A stretch of DNA of 64,000 nt from Branchiostoma belcheri (Eukaryota > Chordata > Leptocardii > Amphioxiformes > Branchiostomatidae). The translations under genes and the position numbers were made by a program. The stretch is from positions 297,397 to 361,396 of the forward strand of contig NW_017804020.1 in the NCBI RefSeq assembly GCF_001625305.1. Direction: 5' to 3'. Position 1 is the stretch's first letter. Each line of letters starts with the position of its first letter. The notes below the pieces were generated by a model, which was not told the DNA's origin, did not search any database, and saw nothing but the letters and a program-made list of their open reading frames with translations. Below are positions 54,524-64,000 of this stretch, one piece after another.

Positions 54524-55055
54524 TTTAACATCACGAGACACATTTTTAACGTCATATGGTAAACCCATGACAAGGACGCTGTGCGATTGTATCGGCTGCG
54601 ATGGCACGGACGTTTGTTTACTAGTAAATCCAGATGAACTTTCACACGCACTTGCTTCACTCATTTAGATACATATCAGGAGAGTCTTAATAAACAAGCT
54701 ATTTGACATTCTTCTCTACTGTTTCCACAACAAGAACCGTGCTATTTGATCCTTCTTCTCTATCTATTCTCAACAAGAACCGCGCCGAGCTTCTCTGTAT
54801 GTGAAATTAGATAAGACAATAGTGGAAGATATGCATCAATAGCGGCATACTGCCACAATATTGTGTACTAGCAGCTAAGCCTGTCCATGACCTTTGCAAT
54901 GACTTATAAGAGGCATCTTGTAACCGTAGTAAAGGCACTGTAAATGTACTACCATGTTTAAGTATAGTTTCAACCGCGAACGTAAAACACCGCAAAAATC
55001 TCCGTTTCTTTCCTAACGCGAAATTTATCCCCCGCGAACAAAAATGAATTTACAG
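54218..55055. mobile_element. DNA transposon, TTCGCGG family, copy 2 (inverted, truncated)
   Basis: The reverse complement of about the first 800 bp of 51720-52693, ending with the same TTTACAG/TA at 55055-55057. It stops near 54218, where the sequences diverge after AAAATGAACC. Contains a long CT run then a TA run (about 54441-54520). Confidence 0.75.
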
Positions 55056-55689
55056 TAGTTGGCAGTAAACGTAACACAACATATGTAACGTTATCATTTC
55101 TTGCTCAACAAGGTTTATTATGTCAAAATTTGGCTGTTTTTTTCCCTATCACATTAAATTTAGAGTCTGGAAAGGATGACATTCATAAAATTTACCTGCT
55201 GTGGCCTGAAATTGTCCAGGGGCCAAGACGGGAATAGCTGGTTGGGTGCTTTGAGTGTAATAACAATGTGTGACTCAAGTAACTGGTCACCTTGAATTGG
55301 ACTAATGCTGATACATAAGAAGTTAGATGCAGAATTGTGAACTCTTTCCAACAGAGAAGAGACATTTTGTAATAGTTTATTACATGCAGTAACTAATCGA
55401 GTCACTTTTTGAAAGGTCTGACAGTTTTCAAAATCTATCCAGGTGCTAGCTTTCCGTTGCCGTATCTCATATTACATAATCAAGTAATATTCATCGACGT
55501 ACAGCAGATATTCCCTTATTATTAAAAGGCAGAGCGTTTCAACTTTGATTTATATCACTTTAGATCAATGGAATTTTTAAATGGGAAAATCAGACAATTT
55601 TCACCCCAACAACTTTTCAAATTTGGGATATTACTTATAGCATTTATAGACCACATAATTAGCTTCTTCATAAACCACTTATACAATTA

Positions 55690-55980
55690 GCAACATTTGC
55701 AAAGCAAATGCATAATGTTTACATTCACATGGTCTAGCCTAACAAACCGCTGCTCTGTTTATTGTTACTCAAACACTTTCATACATACATTGCTTGTTAC
55801 AGTAATATGTTGAGCAGCTCCTACAGCTTAGCTGCTCTGCCCTGCTACATGAAACCCAACACCACAGGGTGTCTGCTACATCATCAGTTGTCATGGTGAC
55901 AGACTGGTCCAGGTCAGAAGAGGAAGAAGAAACAGAGCAAAAAGAACACGTTTTCCTTCTGCGAAGATTTACATAATAAA
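55690..55980. repeat. Interspersed repeat, same family, copy 3
   Basis: It begins CATTTGCAAAGCAAATGCAT and ends AGAACACGTTTTCCTTCTGC. In the gap between the NXPE and receptor genes. Confidence 0.65.
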
Positions 55981-56278
55981 GAAAAAGGCTAAAATAAGAA
56001 GCTCAACATGTTTCCTATATTAGCGTAATGTAAAGCGTACATGTAGAGTCGAAATATTTTCTAGCCAATAGTTCTTTATAACACTCTGTCAGACACAGTA
56101 ACCGTTGACCATATATGTAGCATTATGATAGACACATACCAACTAGTAATCTTATTATCTGCCATACATTGTACCCGTGACAATCGTTGTGCAATAAACT
56201 TTGACTTGACTATATGCCTATAATCCAACTAGGACACACAAGGCACTTTTCTATTGTGCCTCTTGAACTAATATCTTT

Positions 56279-57788
56279 TTAGGTGATCAATAACACCATC
56301 CAGTAAGTCACAAAGAAGATGGCAAAGGCTGTTGGAAACACGATCCTGGCCCATGAATCTAGCACGGCTGGCTTCTTGTACAGACATGGTTTGCTGGGTG
56401 CCGCGGGTGACGGGGACGGAACCTCGGTTGCACTTGCACCTATCTGCCGCGCACGGGGGATTTTTACCGGAGGATCCTTCGGGCAGTCTTTTGCCTTGTT
56501 TCCCTGTGGACAAAAGATTGAGTATTAGAACCCAGACCGATCCTGTATACCCATCACAACACACCTTTACTGAATGTGCATCACATACTGTCAGTTATCG
56601 ATTCAACCAATGAGTAGCTGCATGTCGGTCAAATGTTTCCATACAATCGTTCCATTAGCAAGCAGTTCAACCAATGAGAGAATGACAATTAGCGCTTCGA
56701 CCAATCAGACAGGTCCGTGAAACGTGCATTTTGACGGAAGTGGGCGGAGCTATTGGATTGGTCTATTTACAGGTGTGCAGTTCAATATTACATAAGGCGT
56801 CGATGGATACGTACATATATGCTAGGAATTCGTCAGAACGTACTGCGTCAAACTGCGGAAAACCTGGATTTTCTGTTACAATTTTCGTCGGATGTTTGGT
56901 CAAGGTTGCACTAGAAATTTGCCTGTTACAGACGATATCTTTTCTGACACAACATTTGAAAATCATGGACGGGACACTCTGCCGACATTACAGGTTTCGC
57001 GGTCGAGCTACGTGTCCTTAGTACGTACTCACCTTTCCCTTGGTTCGCTCCAAAACATGAACAAGGGGAAACTCCAACATGGCGAGCACAACAAACACCA
57101 GGCAGCCGAGGTACCACACATCGATGGCTCGTGTGTATGAAATCTGTTGGAGTGGATACAAGAAAAATGATCTTTCTCTTTTCTCCTGAATATTGACTGC
57201 TGGGTTGCCGATTTCAAAATAGGACTAAATCTTCGTTGTTGGAATACTTTTGGCACAAGGTGTATCATGCGACAAAATCAAATCAAATTGATACTAGTAC
57301 AACGCTTCAAGTATGAATTGATGACGAAAATGTGGTACAAATCACCCAATATCTGCTTGACAAAAACTACGTATTATCACACCCACCCACAAATGACCTG
57401 TTCCACAAAACCTTCAAAATAGTTTGGGTTCACTGTGTACTAAAACTATACGTTACTGGTTCATTTCACAGGGCACTGAAGCTATGTGTTACTGCAACGA
57501 ATTGAAATGCCTTTTGTATTCCAAAACATATTTTGGAATGCAACATCTAGTATATGTTACTCACATAAGGCATCGGTGTCATAGAGGCACGTTGTTTCAC
57601 CATGACCAGATACGTGACTGTCCCCATGAAGACTCTGGGAGATGAGTCTGTGTGGTGGATCCAGAACGCCATCCAGGACACCACCACAGCGATGGTCGTC
57701 GGGATGTAGAACCGGAAGATAAAGTAGGGCAGACGTCGCTGGAGATGAATCCCCACTTCCAACGTGGAATACGATCTCGGCGAGCTGT
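56279..57788 (-). CDS. Receptor exons: M1 to M4 and stop
   Basis: Exon 57788-57565 gives [19 protein letters not shown]1 ([18 protein letters not shown]) and M2 ([13 protein letters not shown] followed by KQRASM). Exon 57143-57033 gives [19 protein letters not shown], i.e. M3, ending LERTKGK. Exon 56503-56279 gives a short cytoplasmic loop ([20 protein letters not shown] onward, Pro/Ser-rich) and M4 ([20 protein letters not shown], then MVLLIT and stop). The M3-M4 loop is only about 55 residues. In the last exon another frame is open for longer, but only the frame used here has M4 and joins in phase 0. The conserved 9' leucine is present. Confidence 0.87.
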
Positions 57789-60700
57789 CTAGGTGTGAAA
57801 GAGTGATTATCATCAAACATATGCACCACATAATAGTATGTAACAGATAACAGGGGAAAACAGGAAATCAAATCGAAAGTATCTAAAATGTTTATGAATT
57901 TCCTGTTTTAGTCATTATTGTGAATTTCTCGCTGATTCTGTGATATTCCACTGTCACCCATCTGAGTTCCTCCACTATACCCCCCCCCCCGTCTTTGGGG
58001 GGACCAATTTGACCTCCAATATGACCTTCCTGTTGGTAGGGGTTATCTTTTTTTTTTCTTTTAAACTTTGGCAATCTCTATTGATCCAACCTAAATACAA
58101 TTCAGTTTAACAAAGTAAAAGGACATAAGGACACTCATATTTTCAATGTCAATGATTGTACAACATTTCATCATTCAAGCGTCAATTCATGGAGCTAGGA
58201 AAGGTCGATCAGCTTGAAAAAAATTATGTCCCTTGCAGGGGTCCACCCAAAGAAAGGCTAGGGTCGGCAGTTAGTTTTTCTCTAAGCCAGTCTGGAAACA
58301 GGAAGCACAACATTTTTCTAAGGCCTAATGAGGTACCTGACGGTGCAGAGCAGTTGGTCGGGACCGTCCGACAGTTGCCGATGTACGCCGCACACTGCTG
58401 GCACTGCCCGCCGCTCGTGTCACAGTACCGCATGGCTGCACACAGGTCCGCGTCACGTTTGGTCGAACACTTTTGGGAAAAGTACTCACACGGCAAATCT
58501 TTTGGGGGAAATATTTGTCAGTCGTAGTCAATTTATGGTCATTTCTTTGCAAAGTCAGTTGAATCGACCCTACTTCATTGCAATGAGTGCCATTCAGAAA
58601 GTGGAGGTGCCAAAATATGACGCCTTACGGCCGGGTGTGTTTAAAAGCTTCCATGTCAAAAGAACTGAACCCACACATATTCAATCCCTCCATCGGGGGC
58701 AAGGTACACCTGTACGGCCTGTTTCCCTTACGATTTTTAAGGAGTTCTTACTTCTTATAGTCTATTAGGGATCGTGGAAAGTGATTTGTATCGGAAAGTG
58801 ACAAATCACTTCTTCTGTTCTGAGTGTTCTTGTAAAGTTTCCTTTTTATTGTTTTTGTTTGAACCAAATAAAAAGCTGATTGGATTTGTTAAGGCTATCA
58901 AATTCTGAACAAATATTTACATGACAGACGGATAGAATTTGTGCGGATCTAGTCTTTTTGGCTGCAAAGCGAAAGAGAGAGTGTACAGAAGCTAAAATGT
59001 AATTTCTCTAAGACCGGCTAACTTCCTTCTTTTTAGGCCAATTTCTTCTCAGCCTGCAAAGGAGTCTGGTGGAAACTAAAAAGCTTACCTTGCCCCCGAA
59101 TGGAGTTGACACTTGCTTTAATGAGTGTTCCTGTCACCACATACTGTGACTGGACATTCGTCAGGTCAATAGACAGCGGAGACGGTACATCTTCTGTCAC
59201 AGAGAGCTCAAACACTGTCCCTCCATCTGAAAGTCAGGTACTGTATTCACTTGTCATAACGTTAAATACAAGTAACCGACATCTCTATATACTAGTACCT
59301 GCATGATACTGCGAAAATCTGATGGCTAAATGAAACACGCCACGAAAAATGGCATTTACGGATGCTTAAACCATGCTTAACGTCAACGTATATTCGATCT
59401 TTACGCATCTATAAACCTCTTATACGAGTACGTAAACATCGTCCGATACGTGGTCTTTCCGTAGGTGCAGATGGATTTTCCGGCTCAACTTAAAGCAACT
59501 TAAAGAGGGCGTTAAATAGCGGCGAGTTGCAGAACTCTAGTCAGAAGCTCTGAGGAAGGTGTCTGATAGACATCGAAACGTAAGCAGGTGAGAACCTCTC
59601 TGGTTGTGTAAGAAGAAAATTCTATACCCTAAGTATCTTCCAACCTGATGAAATTATTTACGGAACTTAAAGATGTTATAAATAATGATCAAAACATGTA
59701 ATCAAATTTGACGTATTTTTCTTCTTGAAGCATCATTACGGGTCATACATGTATACGTGTGGGTAAAGATGTGTGAGTTGGAGTTTACAAACAAACAAAC
59801 AAACAAACAAACTTACATGCATGCAGTTCAACCAAGCACTCCTGGGTGTCCACTGGGAAGCGGTGGAGATCCACTGGACACTGCACACGGAGTTCACGCC
59901 TGTGGCGGTGGTCAGTGAGGACTTGTTACCGGTCAAGCATCTTTCACCAACAACTACACTTACGGCACGGTCATACGATCGAAAACTGAGTTTTGATTTT
60001 TAATTTTTAATTTTTGATACTTTAAAGTAAAAAGGAAGCTACTCACGCCATACTGTGGCTGACCTGTCCGTCCGGAGACAGCCAAGTGGACACGGAGCTG
60101 GAGTGACCACCGTCTGACGGAGTGGACACATTGCTGCTGCCAGCTGCAGCCTGGGTACTCCCACTCGACCTGGCTTCTTTTGCTGAAAAAATGGTACATG
60201 TATATTAAGTGATATGATTATAGCAAAATAGCTTTCCTGTCAGTCTGTGGTTACATCATCCCCGCTCACTTCCTACGACTCTACTGTACCCAACGAACAC
60301 ACTTGCAAACAAACTAACCTACGTGCACGGGGTAGTAACAGCCAATGGAGTGGCAAACACTGTATAGTAGTCTTTAAAGGAGTTCTAACCTCCAGAAGGA
60401 AGTGCTATTTTCCGATACATCATGCTGCAATGAATACATAACTAGCGGACTTTTTACATAATTTCGCTTGTACGACTTGCGCTGCGCGTGTTTGTAAAGT
60501 GATATTAATATCATTTTCCCCCATGCTGAACCACAATTGATACATCCGGGAACTCTGGCTTACGCAATACTCATACACTTCAGGTCAACATAAACATTTT
60601 TTGGCGAAAATGGTAGGAGACAAGCGCACTAACAAGCTGATTATTGAGAAATTACTTGCTTTGCTTTGCTTGAACTGTGGCTTGGATATTATAATATCAG

Positions 60701-63700
60701 GATGTCGAATACAGTGGGCGCCAGTTTCATCCTGCGTGTTTTGATTTTCTCAACTTATTTGCATGTAAGTATTACTTGAACAGATAATTAGATTACGCCA
60801 CTTTTGAAAAAGATAACTAGATTACGCCGTTTTTTTCATCGTCAATATTTGCGGCATAAATGAGGGGCGATAAGGACACGAAGAAGGGCAATGGTTGGTA
60901 AGATACCAAAAAACACAAAACGGTACGAATTTTTCTTATCGCCCCCGAAATGAGGTCTGTAACGTAACTTTTTGTTTAAAACATGGACACCAATGGGGTA
61001 GCGTGGTGTATTCTGGGATAGTTTTGAGGGTATTTGGAGAGTTTGTCCTGGATTCGATGCGTTTTAAGACTTGCGCACAAAATGGGCATTTAATTGTATA
61101 CTGTAAAACAAGTAAAATCTGAGATTTTATACCTCCGGGCTTTTTATTGTATATTTCTATATGTTGTTTGTTATGTATAGTTGATGGTGTTGAATTTTAT
61201 GTGTTTAGCGTTCCTGGTTGTGTTAACACAGGTCAACATTTTCATCTGCAGCCCATAACATGTACCCATGAACTTATGAAATTCTATTTAATCTGCCGCA
61301 ATGAACTCGTAATGAAACTCAGAATGACAACCGGAAACGTTAAATCAGACGTTAAAAATAACGGCTGAAGTAGCAAGCCATCCTTATTGTCACTTCCTCC
61401 ATTTTCCGCCAATTCTTCGTATAAATCGGGGAAGTAAAGGTCTGAATCCTCGGTAAAAATGCACGCCGAGAACGTCTGAGACCGTATACCGCGGTATTTG
61501 TAAGTTAGTAGTCGTAATATACGCCGAAAACATCCAAAACAAAGATTGCGCAAGAGTACGTTGACCCCTGACCCATTGACCAACCCGGAAGTTGCTGCCG
61601 ATCACGCGTCCTGTGAACGCGTACTAAAAATACCCTCCAAACAACATTTGTTGCGCCTCGCATACAGAAGATGTATGTGCACAACAACAATTGTTGCGCG
61701 CCGCAAGACTAAGAATTTATTGAGACCCGTCACCCCTCTGTGCGACTGTGGACGAGACCGACTATATCTGACACACGCAAAAGATCAACGGTCGCGACCC
61801 ACTTTCTCACTCAAGGGGTGTTCTGGGGTCATCAAAAGGCTCCATTTTCACGCCCGAAAACACATATACAATAAAAACAAAAGAACGTGCATCATCTGCA
61901 GCCCGATAGCAAAACATGTACCGAGTCTCAAAAGAATCCGTCCACTCAAACGCGAGGAATCGCTGCGAACGTGAAATTCTAAAACTCTCACAAAGCCCTT
62001 CCGCGGAAGGATGTCTCCTCCCCCGGAGGCAATAATATGCATTTTTCACTTCCAAAAATAAATGCCTGTCGAAATATAGCACCTCCTTCTGGAGGTTAGT
62101 ACTCCTTTAACGGACCAACTCCCCAGGCAAGTTATCTGTCTATTTGGCCAATTTCCACTCTTTCCTAGCCTCCACCAGGCCTTTCTATGGGAATACAGAT
62201 CGTAGCATTCGGCAAAAAGGAGAGTCTCCTATATATAGCTAGCGTAGTTAGTATCAGGAGTAACTCTTTCCAGTTGCTACCCGAAGCCAGGTAAAGGCTA
62301 GGTAATAACACAAGGAGCCTACACTTGCACATACCTGCGATGACAGATTTGCCGAATCGAAATGGTGGCAGCCATAAGAGATGAGACGGGACGGGCACCC
62401 AGCTTTTGCTCAAACCCTGCAGGCGGACGTCACTCCAGGCCACCTTGAAGGTCATCATCAAGCTCAGTTCCTACAGAAGGCGATGCAGACAACAACATGT
62501 CTTTCAGAGAGACAGGCTAACAACAGCCTCCTGTGCAGGCCTCAGTATCAAACTCCCACCCGCCCGGAGGCCTGCTTATGGGCCAATTGTGTTGTATTTT
62601 CAAATAAATTATTCAAAATGAATTACAATACGTTTTTCAATAGATAAATACTACTGTTAGTGTCCTTTGCCCCCCGTATAATGGTACGGTCCAAAAAGGG
62701 GGCGGTTACTAGTACTAGTATCTGAATAACCGCCCCCTTTTGAGGTTACGGCCAGATACTAGTAACCAATGGGAAATGGAGCCTTCTGATTGGTCGGCGT
62801 CTACTGGCTATATGATAATATGCAATAAACTTTATTGTCATTATTTAGTAAAACTTAGATATCTAATACCATTTTTTCCTCGTCCATGTAGTTGACCTGG
62901 CGGATTTTCACTCCAGACGATGTTGGAAGACTCTTTCCTGTAAAATATAGCCGTAAAAAAACATATAATAGTAATGAGCATATCCTATAGCTAGTTTTTT
63001 TTTTTCAATGAGAATATTTCAATTTCTGGTGCAAAATGTGACATAATGCCCCTTGAATGTCTACGTACCACCAAGAAGCTCTACGGGACTGACGGTGGAG
63101 TCGTAGTCGTCAGGCAGCGGACTTCCCGTGGACCACTCCTGCCAGTCCTGCCACGTCCCGCCGTCTGACGGACTCAGGGCCTCCTCAGCGGAGGTAGCTG
63201 CAGCTCCGGGGTACGGCCCCCAGGCGGCGCTCCAAACGCCTGTAGTCGCGTTTGCTGGTGGAGAAAAGAAAACAGTATCAGGTGATATATGATGGAGAAA
63301 AGAAAAAAAAAAGGATCAGGTGATATTTCTGCAAGTATGGAGTTTTTTGTAATCACTTATTCACTTTTTGTAATAATAATAATTATAATGATTCGTACCT
63401 TCGGAAGAACCCTGCTGCTCGAATTCATTACAGTCACCACAGCTACAATCATCCTGGCTACAACTGACGCCTGAGAAAGATAAACAGTTATGTTGATGAA
63501 GGTTTGGCATCTAGAAAAATGGTAGTCACAGACAGTCTGAAAGATAAATACTCAATACGATATATGAAGAAGAGTGGTGGATGTCACTCAAAATATGATT
63601 ATAACCTTCGTATTTTCGAGGGGTATCCGGTTGTAGAGTTCAATGATGAGAATTTCGTTCAGCACTACATAAAAGTAAATATACCGTTCAGCACTGGATA

Positions 63701-64000
63701 GACCAACAGACTGAATAGTCTAACACCACGACCAAAACATTTAAAAATGCCACTCTTTCATTGGTTGAAATGCTAATTACCTTGCTATCATTTGTTGAAG
63801 TGTGAAGTATGATGGAATCCGGAAACTAAAGACCACTATTCCTCAAAACTGCAACTGAAGTTCCTTCAATATTGTCTGGGCAGCAGTTTATAACGTATCA
63901 ATACAAATTTGATATCGGAACCTCACCGCAGCTTGGAACGTTGCAGTACTCCCATCTGACGCTAGGGTTGCTGGTGAGACACCACGGCCTGGCCCGGTCC
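56279..64000 (-). CDS. Cys-loop ligand-gated ion channel with N-terminal kringle, partial (12 exons in window)
   Basis: Exons, 5' to 3': 64000-63927 (cut by the window edge), 63470-63399, 63239-63069, 62937-62870, 62470-62335, 60182-60047, 59899-59817, 59226-59089, 58498-58337, 57788-57565, 57143-57033, 56503-56279. All are GT-AG, phases chain, and 532 residues end in a stop. Order: kringle C-terminus ([21 protein letters not shown]), Cys-rich segment ([11 protein letters not shown]), linker, receptor start ([15 protein letters not shown]), loop with WSDVRL and [28 protein letters not shown], Cys-loop [15 protein letters not shown], an eight-Cys insert, [10 protein letters not shown]1-M3, short M3-M4 loop, M4. 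It looks like the GlyR/GABA-A side of the family (SYTRAIDVW at M3), in the plasma membrane. Ligand and ion selectivity cannot be read. The 5' end lies beyond the window. Confidence 0.85.
56585..56735. repeat. CCAAT-rich repeat in receptor intron
   Basis: TTCAACCAATGAG occurs twice and GACCAATCAGACAG once, with GACAATTAGC between; a similar piece is at 42715-42790. It reads as a repeat fragment and not as a promoter. Confidence 0.5.
58337..58498 (-). CDS. Receptor cassette exon: eight-cysteine module at loop C
   Basis: A 162-nt exon, phase 1-1, with good acceptor and donor. It encodes 54 residues with eight cysteines (spacing C-6-C-8-C-5-C-6-C-2-C-6-C-6-C; start [15 protein letters not shown], end [13 protein letters not shown]). 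Joining exon 59226-59089 directly to 57788-57565 also keeps the frame, so the exon can be skipped. It falls between beta strands 9 and 10, which flank binding loop C in this family. I do not recognise the module. It could be a constitutive insertion, an alternative exon, or a small independent disulfide domain. Confidence 0.75.
59089..62937 (-). CDS. Receptor exons: extracellular ligand-binding domain
   Basis: Five exons (62937-62870, 62470-62335, 60182-60047, 59899-59817, 59226-59089). In joined frame: [15 protein letters not shown] (first strands), [15 protein letters not shown] (W-x-D-x-R-L motif), [19 protein letters not shown] (the W-x-P block), a Ser/Ala/Thr-rich insert, [19 protein letters not shown], the Cys-loop with exactly 13 residues between cysteines, LVELHAYGG and a beta strand [12 protein letters not shown]. 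The Ser/Ala/Thr-rich insert sits where other receptors have F-x-N-x-K and is unusual. In exons 60182-60047 and 59899-59817 other frames are open and longer, so the frame was chosen by family motifs and splice phase. Confidence 0.82.
60378..62106. mobile_element. 1.73-kb DNA element with TTAA flanks
   Basis: The inverted ends AGGAGTTCTAACCTCCAGAA and TTCTGGAGGTTAGTACTCCT extend to about 35 bp; TTAA on each side (60374-60377, 62107-62110). It lies in the receptor intron between exons 62470-62335 and 60182-60047. No transposase recognised. TTAA is the target of piggyBac-type elements. Confidence 0.65.
62691..62743. repeat. Short hairpin AAAAGGGGGCGGTTA
   Basis: AAAAAGGGGGCGGTTACTAG at the left and TAACCGCCCCCTTTT at the right pair around ACTAGTATCTG. 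In the receptor intron between exons 62937-62870 and 62470-62335. Confidence 0.6.
63069..64000 (-). CDS. Receptor exons: kringle C-terminus, Cys-rich segment and linker
   Basis: The first visible exon (64000-63927) ends a kringle domain: the W-C spacing, the R-W-E-Y-C-N-V core and the final Cys are diagnostic. It ends in phase 1 and joins 63470-63399, which reads [20 protein letters not shown] with four cysteines, phase 1-1. The third (63239-63069), also 1-1, encodes a Trp/Ser/Pro-rich linker with [15 protein letters not shown] and ends PVELLG, which runs into the receptor core. Repeated 1-1 exons are typical of shuffled extracellular modules. Kringles occur in plasminogen-type proteases, ROR/MuSK kinases and Kremen, not normally in ion channels. 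Confidence 0.8.

Larger units (their letters stand above)
52970..56278. other. Gap between NXPE and receptor genes
   Basis: Almost filled by repeats: the four-fold palindrome (53240-53749), the inverted transposon copy (54218-55055), the 55690-55980 repeat, and a GCAATAAACTTTGACTTGAC tail near 56191. The stretch 52970-53230 may contain the NXPE promoter and 5' UTR. Confidence 0.5.

Noticed and set aside
51780-55000. Identical small proteins encoded on both strands (51780-51968 and 54807-54995; 52111-52323 and 54383-54664)
   Set aside because: They lie inside the two inverted copies of one transposon; identity reflects recent copying. The frames run into the TA/CT tract and show no domain.
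56268-56564. Longer open frame over the last receptor exon
   Set aside because: It lacks a membrane segment. The frame used in the model has M4, joins in phase 0 to the M3 exon and ends in a stop just after M4.
59960-60199. A frame reading VEWEYPGC that looked like a second kringle end
   Set aside because: It is out of phase with the neighbouring exons. The frame with WLSPDGQV joins both sides correctly and fits the receptor.
61546-61974. 142-codon open frame as a transposase or host gene
   Set aside because: No catalytic motif or recognisable domain; it lies in a non-autonomous-looking element.

Overview
The window looks like genomic DNA of a lancelet (Branchiostoma-like cephalochordate). 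It carries intron-rich animal genes with perfect GT-AG phase continuity, deuterostome/chordate families (a TTC41-type NACHT-TPR protein, an NXPE protein, a Cys-loop receptor), and a dense mix of small palindromic DNA transposons, tRNA-derived SINEs, CR1/Jockey-like LINE fragments and one Ty3/Gypsy-type LTR fossil. The species is an inference; no marker in the window fixes it.

Layout. 1-5640: intergenic, mostly MITE-type inverted repeats. 5694-26941 (-): a 14-exon gene for a WD-repeat plus HEAT-like protein of about 1780 aa, closest in layout to WDR97/WDR87; its introns hold the LTR element (11041-14705), several MITEs and a LINE tail. 26942-29719: shared 5' region of two divergent genes, with two different MITEs lodged in one target site. 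29720-46940 (+): a 19-exon gene, about 1593 aa, with a DUF4062-like N-terminus, a NACHT ATPase, TPR-like repeats and a long Ser/Glu/Lys-rich tail; it resembles TTC41. 47614-52969 (-): a 6-exon NXPE-family gene, 713 aa, tail-to-tail with the previous one, with two runs of in-frame tandem repeats. Its first exon lies between large inverted transposon copies (51720-52693 and about 54218-55055) and beside a four-fold palindrome (53240-53749). 56279-64000 (-): the 3' part of a Cys-loop (pentameric ligand-gated) ion channel gene, 12 exons in the window, open at the right edge.

The most interesting locus is the last. When exons are joined by splice sites and phase, the protein reads: end of a kringle domain, short Cys-rich segment, linker, complete Cys-loop receptor extracellular domain, M1-M4, stop. 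A separate 162-nt exon of phase 1-1, carrying eight cysteines, is inserted where the ligand-binding loop C should be. The pore segment has a proline at -1' and basic residues at 13' and 15'. I do not know of a described receptor with this architecture. In several of these exons the longest open frame is not the coding frame, so simple ORF calling would miss the Cys-loop and M4.

Functional links: the WD-repeat and TTC41-like genes are head to head and could share regulation, but no shared pathway is proven by sequence. The NXPE and receptor genes are both predicted extracellular or membrane products. All exon joins were made by eye; all models keep phase throughout and end at a stop.
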